From contig NZ_CP084469.1 in NCBI RefSeq assembly GCF_020405205.1, forward strand, positions 2,170,001-2,234,000: 64,000 nt of DNA. Direction: 5' to 3'. The notes under the pieces were generated by a model. That model was not told the DNA's origin. It searched no databases and worked only from the letters and a program-made list of their open reading frames with translations. Below are positions 1-9,035 of this stretch, piece by piece; within the stretch, counting starts at the first letter, position 1; each line of letters starts with the position of its first letter. Origin of the DNA: Natrinema salinisoli (GTDB lineage: Archaea > Halobacteriota > Halobacteria > Halobacteriales > Natrialbaceae). The translations under genes and the position numbers were made by a program.

Positions 1-71
1 TCGACGCGGCCGTCCTGATCGAGTATCTCGACGCGGTCGATCGAGAAGGTAGCGACCGTGGAACGTGGCAT
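1..71 (-). CDS. 5' end of a gene cut by the window edge; possibly 2-oxoacid dehydrogenase E1 alpha
   Basis: Only the first 23 codons are inside the window, reading leftward from an ATG at 71. The short peptide contains DRVEILDQDGRV. Haloarchaeal pyruvate/2-oxoacid dehydrogenase E1 alpha subunits carry a similar 'DRVQ-LDEDGRV' segment near the N-terminus, which is the only basis for the suggestion. The start is separated by about 160 bp from the 3' end of the L15e gene. The function is a guess from very little sequence. Confidence 0.35.
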   Translation of the reverse strand, partial: MPRSTVATFSIDRVEILDQDGRV

Positions 72-231
72 ACGGCTGGTACCACGCTCGTACACTTAGT
101 GCCGCCCGCGGCTATCGCGGGTCAGAGGCGGCGACGGCCGGTCGATCCGCTATCGGGTCACGGCACGGCGGCTCTCGGCTCGTAACGGGTACAGAAAAAT
201 CGGCGTGAAATCGTTGCGTCGACTGCCCGCG

Positions 232-822
232 TTACTTCGCGCGACCCTGACCGCCGTTGTTGGACGGTCGGACCTTCTCCGCACCCTTGCCGCGGGTGTT
301 GAGCCCACGGTTCGCCTTGCCGGCGTTAGTGAGGCCACGGAACGCGCGGTTCGTGTGATCGTCGCTACAGATCCAGTTGAGGTCGTCGTCGTTCTCGATC
401 GCGGGGTGGTTCGGATCGACGAGGATCATTTCGAACCACTTCTGGCTGCCGTCTTCCCCGACCCAGTAGCTGTTGAGCACGCGCATGTTGGGGTACTTCC
501 GGGAGACGCGCTCTTCGCCGATGCGCTGGATGTTCTTGCGGCGCCCGATGCGGTTGACACCCTGGCGCTTCGAGCGCCGACCGGCTTTGTGTCGCTGCTT
601 CCGGGCGGTCCCTTTCCGGACCGAAACCCGGGTCACGATGATGCCCTGTTTGGCCTTGTAGCCGAGTTCGCGTGCCTTGTCGAGGCGCGTCGGGCGATCG
701 ATCCGTTCGATCGCACCCTGGTCGCGCCACTCCTGCTTGCGCTGCCACTGCAGCTCCCCGAGCTTGCCGTCGTCGGGGTCCTTCCATGCGTCCTTGATGT
801 GGGAATAGAAGCTTTTTGCCAT
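232..822 (-). CDS. rpl15e: 50S ribosomal protein L15e
   Basis: A 196-residue basic protein, the usual length for L15e, a large-subunit ribosomal protein of archaea and eukaryotes. It begins MAKSFYSHIKDAW and carries the family block with RQKHKAGRRSKRQGVNRIG-type basic residues (about 75-95), ending in a Lys/Arg-rich tail. The reading frame extends three codons further upstream (MNT), but the MAKS start at 822 is the family start. The long open frames on the opposite strand are shadows produced by the GC-rich codon usage. No ribosomal operon partners are adjacent, as is common for this gene in haloarchaea. Confidence 0.95.
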   Translation of the reverse strand: MAKSFYSHIKDAWKDPDDGKLGELQWQRKQEWRDQGAIERIDRPTRLDKARELGYKAKQGIIVTRVSVRKGTARKQRHKAGRRSKRQGVNRIGRRKNIQRIGEERVSRKYPNMRVLNSYWVGEDGSQKWFEMILVDPNHPAIENDDDLNWICSDDHTNRAFRGLTNAGKANRGLNTRGKGAEKVRPSNNGGQGRAK

Positions 823-1048
823 TGTATTCACCCGCGGGCGTTTGCTGGTTCAATCCCGACCGGGGCACGTGCCCCGCGGATCACATCCCGACCTGTGACC
901 GGCTGTCGTACAGGTGCCCGCTGATGCCCGCGAACCAGCGAGTCTACTCACTCTTCCCAACTCTCGAGTATAAGGGCTTCGAACTTCGGGGATGTGTCGA
1001 TACGAGAGGTCCGCTTTGGGTGATCGGCCGACCGACTCGCGTGGCTCG

Positions 1049-1579
1049 CTATCGCACCGGTGCGCGTTCGCGGACGCCGCTCGGCGTGATTCCGTTCACC
1101 GTCGCGAAGACGCCACCCAGCACCAGCCCGTAGACGAGGTGCCCGAAGCCGAACAGGAGCGCGCTGAACAGTTCCGCCGTGGTTCCCGCGATCGGCAGGA
1201 ACGGCACCGGTAACGCCGCGACGCCGGCCCGCTCCATCGCCAGCGGGAACAGGACGCCGCCGGCGAAGAGCCCGAGGATCGCACCGAAAACGAGCCCCGC
1301 GATGACGTAGTCGCTGAAATCGTCCATCAGCTGTTGGACCGCGTTCCTCGAGGCGATGGCGGCGAACAGCAGACCGAACCCGATACTCAGCATGAGGTGG
1401 ATGGTCCAGCCGACGCCGACCGCCGTGCCGGGTTCCGTCGCGAGCCCGCCGAGCAGCTCGATCTGGTTCCCGCCGAAGTGAAGGACGAGTCCCATGGCGA
1501 TTCCGGCGACCAGTCCACCGGTGACGCCGCCTCCCCAGACACCGACGCTGTCGAGACTATGCATGTCAGTACCACTCAT
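1049..1579 (-). CDS. Four-helix membrane protein, haloarchaeal hypothetical
   Basis: About 176 residues with four hydrophobic, Gly-rich helices: one after the GVWGGGVTGG segment, then HLMLSIGFGLLFAAIA, a third around DYVIAGLVFGAILG and a C-terminal one around LLFGFGHLVYGLVLGG. Similar proteins occur widely in haloarchaea without a known function, and no catalytic motif is visible. The frame stays open to in-frame ATGs at 1606 and 1618. I chose the ATG at 1579 because MSGTDMHSLDSVGVWGG looks like the usual N-terminus in this group. It stands alone; the 430 bp upstream hold no other gene. Confidence 0.7.
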   Translation of the reverse strand: MSGTDMHSLDSVGVWGGGVTGGLVAGIAMGLVLHFGGNQIELLGGLATEPGTAVGVGWTIHLMLSIGFGLLFAAIASRNAVQQLMDDFSDYVIAGLVFGAILGLFAGGVLFPLAMERAGVAALPVPFLPIAGTTAELFSALLFGFGHLVYGLVLGGVFATVNGITPSGVRERAPVR

Positions 1580-2011
1580 ATGGGTGGGTACGACTTCGAC
1601 TGTCATCAGTCCTACCATTGGCAATTTTCAGTGAGAGTAGAGCGGGCCGATAGGTCTACCGTCGTATCTGCCATCCGTTCGAGCAGTCTCCGCTCTTCGC
1701 GGAACAACGCCCGAATTGGTATATCGTTATGTAATTTATGATATCGATTGTCGCCTGTTCCCGCCGAAGCGAGTGAATACGACTGCTGACTCTCGACACG
1801 CTCGATCCGTGACCGAGGTGGTCGTAGAACTGGAATCTCTGCGCATACGGAGCAGCTAGGGGACGTGAAAGCGGGTGACACGAAACGGGGCCTTTTCAAG
1901 ACAGTTCGAAATGTCGACGCTATCGCTCAACGAACGAAACAGAGAAGACCGCTGTCGATGCAATTCTGCCGGAATCGATGTGCTCCTATGCGGTCTCTCG
2001 AGACAAAGACC
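1580..2011. other. Gene-free stretch, promoter side of the membrane protein
   Basis: No convincing coding region is seen on either strand; the open frames here lack recognisable family features. An AT-rich patch near 1718-1745 (TATATCGTTATGTAATTTATGATATCG-like composition) could hold promoter elements for the leftward membrane protein. The 3' end of the RIO2 gene lies at 2012, so the right half is simply downstream of it. Confidence 0.5.
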
Positions 2012-2920
2012 TCAAACGTGGGCCCCGAGCGATTCGAACGATTCGTCCTCGATAACGCGAGCGAGCTCGTCGCTCTCGAGTTCGTCGGGGACGTGCTGGG
2101 GGTACTTCCGACGGAAGTAGCCCACGATGTTCGTCAGGTCGCGCCGGAGGAACTCGCTCGCGTTCTCGTGATCCGTCGGCACGGCCTGGGGCCAGTCGAA
2201 GATCTTCACTCCCTCCTCGTTGACGAAGACGTTGTACTCGCTCATGTCCGCGTGGACGTACCCCTTCGCGTACGCGCGCGCCATCTCGGAGATCAGCAGT
2301 TCGAGGACGCCCAGCACCTGTTCGTCCTCGAGTCGGGTCTGGGAGAGCTCGACGCCGTCCATCTTCTCCATGACGATGGCGTGGCGGTTCTGGCCGATCG
2401 GCTGGGGCACCGCGACGTCGGGGTAGAGCTCCTCGAGAATGTCGTGTTCGCGCTCGGCGGCCTTCCGCGCGGTGTACATCCAGGAGACGTGATCGTTCTC
2501 GGCGGTGTAATCCCGTTCCTTGTGGACCTTCCGGAAGTTCGTATACCCTTCGCGGTGATACTTCAGTGCCAGCGGTTTGTACGATTTGACCTCGTAGACG
2601 TCGCTTTCCTTGCCGACGCCCAGCGGGGAGCCGAACTCGGAGATCGTGTCCTGTTCGACGAGCGCTCGTAGGGCTAGGACGTCGTACCCCTCGAACTGGA
2701 GGGTGTACCCCTCGTACTGGATCGTCTTCTTCTCGACTAACCCGCGCTTGAGACAGCGCTCGAGCCGATAGTCGACCTCCTCCGCAGTCATGTTGGCGAA
2801 CTTCGGGAGCTTCTCGCGCTGGACCCATTCGGAGAACCGCATTCCCTGTTCGACCCCCGAGAGGAGATAGAAGTCTTCCTCGTCGAGTTCCGGGAGCAAC
2901 CCGGCGACGTTTCGCACCAT
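2012..2920 (-). CDS. rio2: RIO2-type atypical serine/threonine kinase
   Basis: A 302-residue RIO2 kinase, which acts in the last steps of 40S/30S-type ribosomal subunit maturation. The N-terminal winged helix spans about 1-90. The kinase core follows: a P-loop variant GVGKESDV at 101-108, catalytic lysine K120, the HADMSEYN loop at 223-230 with D225 as the catalytic aspartate, and the metal-binding FDWPQ motif at 241-245 (D242 where protein kinases have DFG). The frame remains open upstream to 3202, but the MVRNVAGLLPELDEED start at 2920 is the family start. A T-rich, TATA-like stretch lies 20-30 bp upstream, fitting a nearly leaderless transcript. Confidence 0.95.
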   Translation of the reverse strand: MVRNVAGLLPELDEEDFYLLSGVEQGMRFSEWVQREKLPKFANMTAEEVDYRLERCLKRGLVEKKTIQYEGYTLQFEGYDVLALRALVEQDTISEFGSPLGVGKESDVYEVKSYKPLALKYHREGYTNFRKVHKERDYTAENDHVSWMYTARKAAEREHDILEELYPDVAVPQPIGQNRHAIVMEKMDGVELSQTRLEDEQVLGVLELLISEMARAYAKGYVHADMSEYNVFVNEEGVKIFDWPQAVPTDHENASEFLRRDLTNIVGYFRRKYPQHVPDELESDELARVIEDESFESLGAHV

Positions 2921-3239
2921 AGGCGTGGGTAGCCGGTGAGTACGTAAAAACGGCGTGACGGGCGGCGGCGAAACCGCGCTGTGGAGGTTGCCGCGACTCA
3001 TAGACCTCCCGGGGGACCCCTGTCTCGTTTTGTTGTCGACTCGAGGCAGACCAACGTGATCGAAACGCACTAATAAATCATATACTACTATATCGAAGGT
3101 GGGGTTGCAGCACACTTCTTCGAAGGGGAGTCCCTCGCGCCCACTACGGACGACTCGCAGCAAATTTGCAGGAGCTCTGAGCAGACAGTAACAGACCGCC
3201 ATTTATTTCGAATCGGTTTTGGTTCAGTAGAAACCTTGG
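2921..3239. other. Intergenic region between divergent RIO2 and a small membrane protein
   Basis: About 320 bp with no gene. It holds a TATA-like run near 2941-2951 suitable for the RIO2 promoter and an AT-rich patch near 3068-3095. A further A/T-rich segment just before 3240 could serve the rightward small gene. The open frame that crosses it is only the upstream extension of RIO2. Confidence 0.5.
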
Positions 3240-3479
3240 ATGAACGTGCCTCATTCAGCCCTTCGCCGAACGATACGGCGTTGTACAGCGATTCTCGTGA
3301 TCGTTCTCGTGTCGATACTGTTTCAGCTTCAGGACTTCTCGGGATATTATGGAGAAGGTTCTAACCCGTTACCGGCGGCCCTCTTTCTTGCTGCTCTCCT
3401 CTATCTGTTCGTAAGCTTCGCATTGTCCGTTTTTCGTCGCGTCGAGTCACTCCCTGACCCTGCAGAGCAACGGCTGTAA
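3240..3479 (+). CDS. Small two-helix membrane protein
   Basis: A 79-residue hypothetical protein with a basic N-terminus (RRTIRRC) followed by a hydrophobic helix (AILVIVLVSILF), a short Gly/Asn/Pro-rich loop and a second helix (ALFLAALLYLFVSFAL), ending in a charged tail. The hydrophobic pattern and positive-inside N-terminus support a real inner-membrane miniprotein. I do not recognise a family, and the codon usage is less GC-biased than in its neighbours, so confidence is moderate. Confidence 0.5.
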   Translation: MNVPHSALRRTIRRCTAILVIVLVSILFQLQDFSGYYGEGSNPLPAALFLAALLYLFVSFALSVFRRVESLPDPAEQRL

Positions 3480-3716
3480 TCGGTGATGCCGTCCGAATGG
3501 GTTGTGGGAGCGTATCGATCGAAGAATCGAGCCCCGATATCGGAGTGGCCCACGCCGCGAGCACTTGTCCCTGACAACTGCCTCGATGACATCTTAGCGG
3601 ATCCGTCAGTGCTATCCGCCTAGACGATCGATCCTGTGTAGTCAGGTACCCCTCCGAACGGCCGTCCGCGGCACAGCGACGGAATCACTTTCAGCCTCGT
3701 CCGCATGGACTCGCAT

Positions 3717-4553
3717 ATGACAGCACTGACGGACCGGGACTGGCGGCTGATCCGGGACGAGCCTCGCGACGGAGCGACGCAGATGGCACTCGAGGAAGTC
3801 GCCGCGCGAACGGTGCTCGAGGACGACGTTCGAACCGTCCGTACGTACTCGTGGGAGCCGAGCACGCTCTCGCTGGGGTATCGACAGGACGCCGATACCG
3901 TCGACTGGGAGTTTTGCGAACGGGAGGGGATCGACGTTACCCGGCGGCAGACCGGCGGCGGCGGGATCTATCACGACCGCTACGCCGACATTTCCTACAC
4001 CATCGTCGCCCCGGCCGACGAGGTCCCGGGGAACCTGATGGATTGTTACGAACTGTTCTGCGAACCGATCCTCGAGGCGTTCGACCGGCTGGGCGTCGAC
4101 GCCGCCTTCGCGTCGGCCGAACAGGAGGCTATCTACCAGCCTTCCTGCTATCTGCGGGACATCAACCCGGCTCACGACATCGTCGGTCCGTCGGATGCGG
4201 ACGGGGAAGCCGAGAAGATCAGCGGCAACGCGCAGTATCGCCAGCGCGACGTCGTCATCCAGCACGGTTCGATCAGTTACGCCCTCGAGCCGCGGGCGCA
4301 CGTCGGGGTCTTCGACGCGGCTATCGACGAATCGACGTTCGTCGATCGAGTGACGAGCATCCGCGACGAAGCGGGGATCGACCGCGCCGACGCGGTGGAG
4401 ACGATCGCGGGGGCGCTGCGGGAGTGGTGTGACGCGGACGAATCGAGCTGGAAGGGCGACGAACTCGAGGCCGCTCGCGAGCTCGCCGACCGGAAGTTCG
4501 GCGCCGACGCGTGGGTTCGGGATCGGGAGGTGCTCGAGACTGGCGAGCAGTGA
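3717..4553 (+). CDS. Lipoate-protein ligase A family protein (biotin/lipoate ligase fold)
   Basis: A 278-residue protein of the BPL/LplA ligase family, which attaches lipoate to 2-oxoacid dehydrogenase E2 or glycine cleavage H proteins, or acts as an octanoyl transferase. The family motif RRQTGGGGIYHD is at about 76-87 and the catalytic lysine region EKISGNAQYRQ at about 166-176 (K167). An in-frame ATG at 3705 would add MDSH; the MTALTDRDWRLI start is preferred because it resembles the usual N-terminus. Haloarchaea carry several paralogues, so the exact substrate cannot be assigned from sequence. Confidence 0.85.
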   Translation: MTALTDRDWRLIRDEPRDGATQMALEEVAARTVLEDDVRTVRTYSWEPSTLSLGYRQDADTVDWEFCEREGIDVTRRQTGGGGIYHDRYADISYTIVAPADEVPGNLMDCYELFCEPILEAFDRLGVDAAFASAEQEAIYQPSCYLRDINPAHDIVGPSDADGEAEKISGNAQYRQRDVVIQHGSISYALEPRAHVGVFDAAIDESTFVDRVTSIRDEAGIDRADAVETIAGALREWCDADESSWKGDELEAARELADRKFGADAWVRDREVLETGEQ

Positions 4554-4600
4554 CTCGGTCGAACGATTCCCGCCGGCTCATACCCCTTCGAGTGTCCGCT

Positions 4601-4704
4601 GCGGTGGCGCGTGCTGAGTGACGGTTCGTCGACGACGGACCGTCGCTCGAACGCGCGCGAGGGACGAGGGAGCGAAGCGACCGAGTCGGTTGGGGAGGGC
4701 GTGG
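4601..4704 (+). repeat. Dispersed repeat, copy A
   Basis: A 104-bp noncoding element that begins GCGGTGGCGCGTGCTG and ends CGGTTGGGGAGGGCGTGG. The same ends and overall plan occur at 47579-47690 in the same orientation (copy C) and, inverted, at 4797-4912 (copy B). Between the conserved ends lies a variable imperfect palindrome (ACGGTTCGTC..GACGGACCGT), followed by a conserved GCGAGGGAYGAG block. No open frame of its own is plausible. It looks like a short structured repeat or MITE-like element. Confidence 0.75.
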
Positions 4705-4796
4705 TTTTACTCGTTGTCAAAAGTAGATGTCCCGATTGTCTCGCTGACGGTTTGACGGATACGGTCGGCTCCGTTCTTGCTGGCAACGGGGAGTAG

Positions 4797-4912
4797 CCAC
4801 TTCCTCCCCAGCCGACTCGCTCCCCGCGGTCGCTCACTCGCCCCTCGCACGAATTCGCGCTGCGGTTCACTCGCCGTTCACCGCAGCACAGCGCGCGCCA
4901 CTGTACGGCTAT
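4797..4912 (-). repeat. Dispersed repeat, copy B, inverted relative to copy A
   Basis: On the minus strand this reads CAGTGGCGCGCGCTGTGCTG, an internal imperfect palindrome framed by GCGGT and ACCGC, a GCGAGGGGCGAGTGAGCG block and an end GGCTGGGGAGGAAGTGG. It thus matches copy A in the conserved blocks while the centre differs. Copies A and B form an inverted pair separated by 92 bp, which could fold as a large cruciform or arise from two insertions. Confidence 0.7.
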
Positions 4913-4982
4913 TCGATGGAGATACCGGCCGGATGCACGTCGCTCCGACATACCTATCACGAACCGGTACTGACGAGTGGCC

Positions 4983-5855
4983 ATGAAGGTCGGCGCACAC
5001 GTTTCGATCTCCGGTTCGCGCGTCTCGTCCGACGAGGAAACACCGCCGTACGACGACATCCGTAACGCGGTCCACCGCCAGCTCGCGTTCGGCGGGAACT
5101 GCGGACAGGTGTTTACCACCTCGCCGCAGGTCTGGGCACAGCCCGAGATCAGCGACGAGGCGGCCGAGGGCTTTCGAGAAGAGACCGACGAGCGACTCGA
5201 GGGGCCGTGGGTGATCCACTCTTCCTACCTCGTGAACCTCTGTACGCCCAAGGACGACCTCCGGCGGAAGTCCAAAGAGAGCATGCAAGCGGAACTCGAC
5301 GCCGCGGACCGGCTCGGGATTCCGTACGTAAACGTCCACCTCGGCGCCCATACCGGCGCCGGCGTCGACGGCGGCCTCGACAACGCCGCGAGCCTCGTCG
5401 ACGAACTCGAGGTTCCCGACGACGTGCGGATCCTCATCGAGTCTGACGCGGGCAGCGGGACGAAACTGGGCGGCGAGTTCGAACACCTCGCGGGGATCAT
5501 CGACCGAACGGATACGGACATCGGCATCTGTATCGACACCGCCCACACGCTGGTCGCCGGCAACGATCTCACGACGCCCGAGGCGGTCGACGAGACCGTC
5601 GGCCGCTTCGACGACGAGGTCGGGCTGGAGTACCTCGAGTACATCCACCTCAACGATTCGAAACACGACGTCGGCACTCACAAGGACGAACACGCCCACA
5701 TCGGCGAGGGCTACATCGGCGAGGACGGCATGAAGGCGATCGTCAACCATCCCGATCTGCGTGACCTGCCCTTCGCCCTCGAGACGCCCACGGAGGACGG
5801 TCGCGGCTTCGCGTGGAACATCGAGAAAGTCAGGGAACTGCGAGACGACGAGTAA
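4983..5855 (+). CDS. nfo: Deoxyribonuclease IV (endonuclease IV, AP endonuclease)
   Basis: A 290-residue TIM-barrel AP endonuclease that cleaves the backbone 5' of abasic sites in base-excision repair. The trinuclear zinc ligands are visible: H79 (IHSSY), H119 (VHLGAHTG), E153 (ESDAG), D185 and H188 (IDTAH), H222 (IHLNDSK), D235 and H237 (KDEHAHIG) and E267 (ALETP). The [11 protein letters not shown] start at 4983 is the family start; two extra in-frame codons upstream are not used. Length is normal. Confidence 0.95.
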   Translation: MKVGAHVSISGSRVSSDEETPPYDDIRNAVHRQLAFGGNCGQVFTTSPQVWAQPEISDEAAEGFREETDERLEGPWVIHSSYLVNLCTPKDDLRRKSKESMQAELDAADRLGIPYVNVHLGAHTGAGVDGGLDNAASLVDELEVPDDVRILIESDAGSGTKLGGEFEHLAGIIDRTDTDIGICIDTAHTLVAGNDLTTPEAVDETVGRFDDEVGLEYLEYIHLNDSKHDVGTHKDEHAHIGEGYIGEDGMKAIVNHPDLRDLPFALETPTEDGRGFAWNIEKVRELRDDE

Positions 5856-5919
5856 CGGTGCGGAGATCTCGTCTCGAGAAACCGACCCGTTTTTACTCGA
5901 GACGCCGCTACTGAGCCCC

Positions 5920-6717
5920 GTGCGCGAGTTCTCCGAATCCTACCTCAGTCGGACCCGCGAGGGGATGTGGGCCGACTCCCGCGACGCGCTCGAGCCGCTG
6001 GCACTCGAGTCCCGCGACCGAATTCTCGACGTGGGCTGTGGGACCGGCGAACTGAGCCGCGTCCTCGCGGCGGAGTCGCCGGGCGAGGTGATCGGCTGCG
6101 ACGCCGATACCGACCTGCTCGGAGCCGCCGGCGAACACGTCCCGGTCGTCGCCGGAGATGCCTTTCAACTCCCCTTCCCCGACGACACCTTCGATCTCGT
6201 CGTCTGTCAGGCGCTGCTGATCAACCTGCCCGAGCCGGCGGCCGCGCTCACCGAGTTCGCTCGCGTCTCGAGGGACCTCGTCGCGGCCGTCGAACCGAAC
6301 AACGCCGCCGTCGAGATCGACTCGAGCGTCGACGCGGAACGGGCCCTCGAGCGTCGGGCGCGCCGGGCCTACCTCGACGGCGTGAATACCGACGTTGCGC
6401 TCGGTGCCGACGCCGGCGACGCCTTCGAGACCGCCGGGCTCGAAGTGATCCAAACCCGCCGGTACGACCACGTTCGGACGATCGAACCGCCGTACGGCAA
6501 ACTCGCACTGGTCGCGGCCCGCCGCAAAGCGACCGGTGCGGGGCTGACTGACGATCGGGAGACGCTGCTCTCGGGCGGGCTGACCGAGACGGAGTACGAC
6601 GAGCTCCGGAGTTCGTGGCGGGAGATGGGACGGACCGTCGTCGACCAGATGGAAACGCGGGAGTACCGCCGCGAGGAAGCGGTCCCGTTTTTCGTTACCG
6701 TCGGTCGAGTCGACTGA
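5920..6717 (+). CDS. Class I SAM-dependent methyltransferase
   Basis: About 265 residues from a GTG start at 5920 (VREFSESYLSRTREGMW). SAM-binding motif I ILDVGCGTGEL is at about 35-45, the acidic end of strand 2 is GCDADTD, and motif II/III FDLVVCQALLINLP follows. The second half is less conserved and gives no substrate. No ATG fits the beginning; the frame is open upstream into the end of nfo, but the conserved fold begins near the GTG. The gene lies 64 bp after nfo and may be co-transcribed. Confidence 0.8.
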   Translation: MREFSESYLSRTREGMWADSRDALEPLALESRDRILDVGCGTGELSRVLAAESPGEVIGCDADTDLLGAAGEHVPVVAGDAFQLPFPDDTFDLVVCQALLINLPEPAAALTEFARVSRDLVAAVEPNNAAVEIDSSVDAERALERRARRAYLDGVNTDVALGADAGDAFETAGLEVIQTRRYDHVRTIEPPYGKLALVAARRKATGAGLTDDRETLLSGGLTETEYDELRSSWREMGRTVVDQMETREYRREEAVPFFVTVGRVD

Positions 6718-6760
6718 TCCGCCGTCGATTCGACGGAGATGAACGGTCGGAGACGCTCCG

Positions 6761-7222
6761 TCACCACGGACGGAGGGCACGCAATACGCTGCCGACGACT
6801 CCGCCGACGAGGCCGTCGACGGCGGTCAACAGCGAGAAGGCAAGTACGATCAGGAGGACACTCGGCAATCCGAGTCCCGACAGCATCGGACTGATCGGGC
6901 CGATGGAGGAAAACACCAGCAGCGGCGGTTCGTTGTACAGGCCGAGCAGGGCGCCGAGGAAGGCCGTTATCGTCCCTGCGACCGCGCCGACGAGCGCACT
7001 CGCGATCACGGCGTGAACGATGCCGGACGTGATCCGTCTGGCGGCGTACGCGCCGATAAACCCGGCGACGACGCCGCCGCCGATGCGAGTGAGCAGCGGG
7101 ACCATCAGCGCGTTGAGATTCACGAGGACCCCGGCGACAGTGGCTCCGAGAACGATCCACGTGTCGATCGCATCAGCCGACAGCGTCCCCGCGTCGACAT
7201 CGATCACCTCGTAGTCGCTCAT
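6761..7222 (-). CDS. DUF5518-like membrane protein
   Basis: A 153-residue protein with an acidic N-terminus (about 1-20) and four Gly/Ala-rich membrane helices. The segment RIGGGVVAGFIGAYAARR and the C-terminal VDGLVGGVVGSVLRA resemble the haloarchaeal DUF5518 family of small membrane proteins of unknown function. It is convergent with the methyltransferase on its left. No enzymatic residues are evident. Confidence 0.75.
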   Translation of the reverse strand: MSDYEVIDVDAGTLSADAIDTWIVLGATVAGVLVNLNALMVPLLTRIGGGVVAGFIGAYAARRITSGIVHAVIASALVGAVAGTITAFLGALLGLYNEPPLLVFSSIGPISPMLSGLGLPSVLLIVLAFSLLTAVDGLVGGVVGSVLRALRPW

Positions 7223-7513
7223 GGCTGTGTTCGGTCGGTCACCGACCTCCCGTGTCGATGGCCGGGGTCTCCACTACTGGGTGGCCTCGGTCCCTCTCCG
7301 TACGGTTTTGGACGAACACCGGTGGGAGGCAGTTCACAGCGTTCGTCGCCGGGTTCGGACCCGAGAACGCACTCGAGGGAGTGGCGTTCGATCACGGATA
7401 CACGAGACGCATCGCTGTCCGACGTGCGTCGACCGCGGATATCGACGGTGCGAGCGAGCCGACGGACTCGTATCATGTCTTAGACCGTTCGTTCGGGGTC
7501 GGTTGGTTCGGTG

Positions 7514-8104
7514 TCACTCGTCGGATTCCCTTCCGGTAATGGCCTCGACGCTGGTTCGAAGACGGCTACTGACCGCCCCGGCGACGTCACGCAACTGCTC
7601 GAGCAGACGGCTACGGGCGGTCTCCACTTTGCCCGGTTCCGACGCGTCGTCTTCGTCGTCGCGGTCGCCGGCCGGCTTCCACGCGAAACAGAGGTTGCCG
7701 CCGATGATGCCGAACAGCATGCCGAACAACAGCCCGCCGAGCGACCCGAACAGCGAGAGAATCGACAGAACCACGCCGACGACGCCGGCTTCCCGGGAGT
7801 GTTCGGGCTTGTACAGCGCGTATACTCCGGAGAGGAAGACGAACACGCCGAAGGTTGTTCCAATCACGAGAAAGCCCGTCATCCCTCCGCCGATAAAGAG
7901 GAGATCGGGGAGGATCTGCATCGGTACCCAGGCGATGAGTATGCCGGCCAGACAGAGCAAGACGCCGCCCAGAAACGGACGCTGGGAGCGCCAGACGTTG
8001 AATCGGTTCCATCGGGTACCGAAGCCGGTGGTGAGCTGATCCCACTGGCTCTCGAATCGGGTCGGTTGATTTCCAGCGTCGTCCTGGCCGTTTTGTGTGG
8101 CCAT
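7514..8104 (-). CDS. DUF6114 membrane protein
   Basis: A 196-residue protein: a hydrophilic N-terminus with RWNRFNVWRSQRPFLGG, then four hydrophobic helices between about 45 and 140 and an acidic, charged C-terminus. The 'RWRRSRPFWGG' type entry and helix pattern match DUF6114. In actinobacteria and haloarchaea this family is encoded next to DUF6230, and exactly that partner lies upstream here with only 6 bp between the genes, so the two form an operon. The molecular role is unknown; a membrane complex with the secreted partner is an inference. Confidence 0.8.
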   Translation of the reverse strand: MATQNGQDDAGNQPTRFESQWDQLTTGFGTRWNRFNVWRSQRPFLGGVLLCLAGILIAWVPMQILPDLLFIGGGMTGFLVIGTTFGVFVFLSGVYALYKPEHSREAGVVGVVLSILSLFGSLGGLLFGMLFGIIGGNLCFAWKPAGDRDDEDDASEPGKVETARSRLLEQLRDVAGAVSSRLRTSVEAITGRESDE

Positions 8105-8110
8105 CGGTAG

Positions 8111-8716
8111 TCACCCGTCGGGGTTGTAGTCCAGATCGACGCTGAGACCGGGGAGGCTGATCTCGTTCGAAGCGAGATAGACCATCTCGATCTCGACGTC
8201 TTCCTGCACCATGCCGGGGCTCTCTCCTTCGATATCGGTGAGATAGCCGTCTTCGGGATCTGCGTTCTCGCCGGCGGTCTGGACGAACTGTCGTTCGGGA
8301 TTCTCGTGTGGTTGAGCGTTAATGACCTGGCCGTTGAACTTCGCGTTCTCCGCGTGCAGGCCGGTGAGTTTGATATACTGTTGATCAGCCTCGACCGTCT
8401 CGTCGGCGGTAAACGAAATCTCCATCGTGCCCTCCATCATCGGTACCGCCTGTTCTCTCGTTAATCGGAGTCCGTCGATCTCGACGCCGCGCTGTTCGGC
8501 GACCATCACTGGAGTCGAGCCCGCATCGTTCTCTCCGGCACTCGGGTAAAAGCGGAATTCGTCGGATCTGATCTCGTCGGCCTCGACGGTAAATCCGTTG
8601 CCGCTTGCAAGTGGTGCGGCGTACGCCGTTCCCGACGACAGAATAACGGCCCCGACTAACGCGACGACGAAAAGTGACACACCGGTCCCACCCGCTAACC
8701 GTTTCGTATCGTACAT
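8111..8716 (-). CDS. DUF6230 secreted or membrane-anchored protein
   Basis: A 201-residue protein with one N-terminal hydrophobic segment (GVSLFVVALVGAVILSSGTAYA) that serves as signal peptide or anchor, followed by an acidic extracellular beta-rich domain. It matches the DUF6230 family, known mainly from Streptomyces and haloarchaea and without an established activity. It is the first gene of a two-gene operon with the DUF6114 membrane protein. Start ATG at 8716 precedes a typical MYDTKRLAGGTGVSL N-terminus. Confidence 0.8.
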   Translation of the reverse strand: MYDTKRLAGGTGVSLFVVALVGAVILSSGTAYAAPLASGNGFTVEADEIRSDEFRFYPSAGENDAGSTPVMVAEQRGVEIDGLRLTREQAVPMMEGTMEISFTADETVEADQQYIKLTGLHAENAKFNGQVINAQPHENPERQFVQTAGENADPEDGYLTDIEGESPGMVQEDVEIEMVYLASNEISLPGLSVDLDYNPDG

Positions 8717-9035
8717 CTGTTATTTTCTCTCAGTGCGTCGTTCTCCGGTCTCTGATCGTTTCCCCGGACGCTGCCCAGTATTCGTTTCGAATCGGCGCAA
8801 GCGGTGTCGTATCATGCGTGTCACAGAAACACACCCAACACGGTTTCCAATCATTTTAGCTCCTCGTATGCGGGGGCATTTATACGAAGGCTGACCGCAA
8901 TAATCGTCTCAGGGATACTGTTCCGACTCGGCGTCTCTCAACGGACCTGATCGCAAACCGAGCGAACCGTTCGTCAATAAAGCCGCGTGGAAACGCGGGA
9001 AAAGTACTATTGGCGGATGCCGCACCTGTCGGATC
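8717..9035. other. Divergent intergenic region
   Basis: About 320 bp between the leftward DUF6230 operon and the rightward methyltransferase relic. No gene is supported. T-rich segments at 8717-8726 and 8848-8855 may be promoter material. Nothing else is seen. Confidence 0.5.

Noticed and set aside
205-924. 239-codon open frame opposite the L15e gene
   Set aside because: It mirrors the ribosomal protein on the other strand, a common effect of GC-rich codon use; no family features.
1612-1899. 95-codon leftward frame
   Set aside because: Composition unlike halophilic proteins and no recognisable domain.
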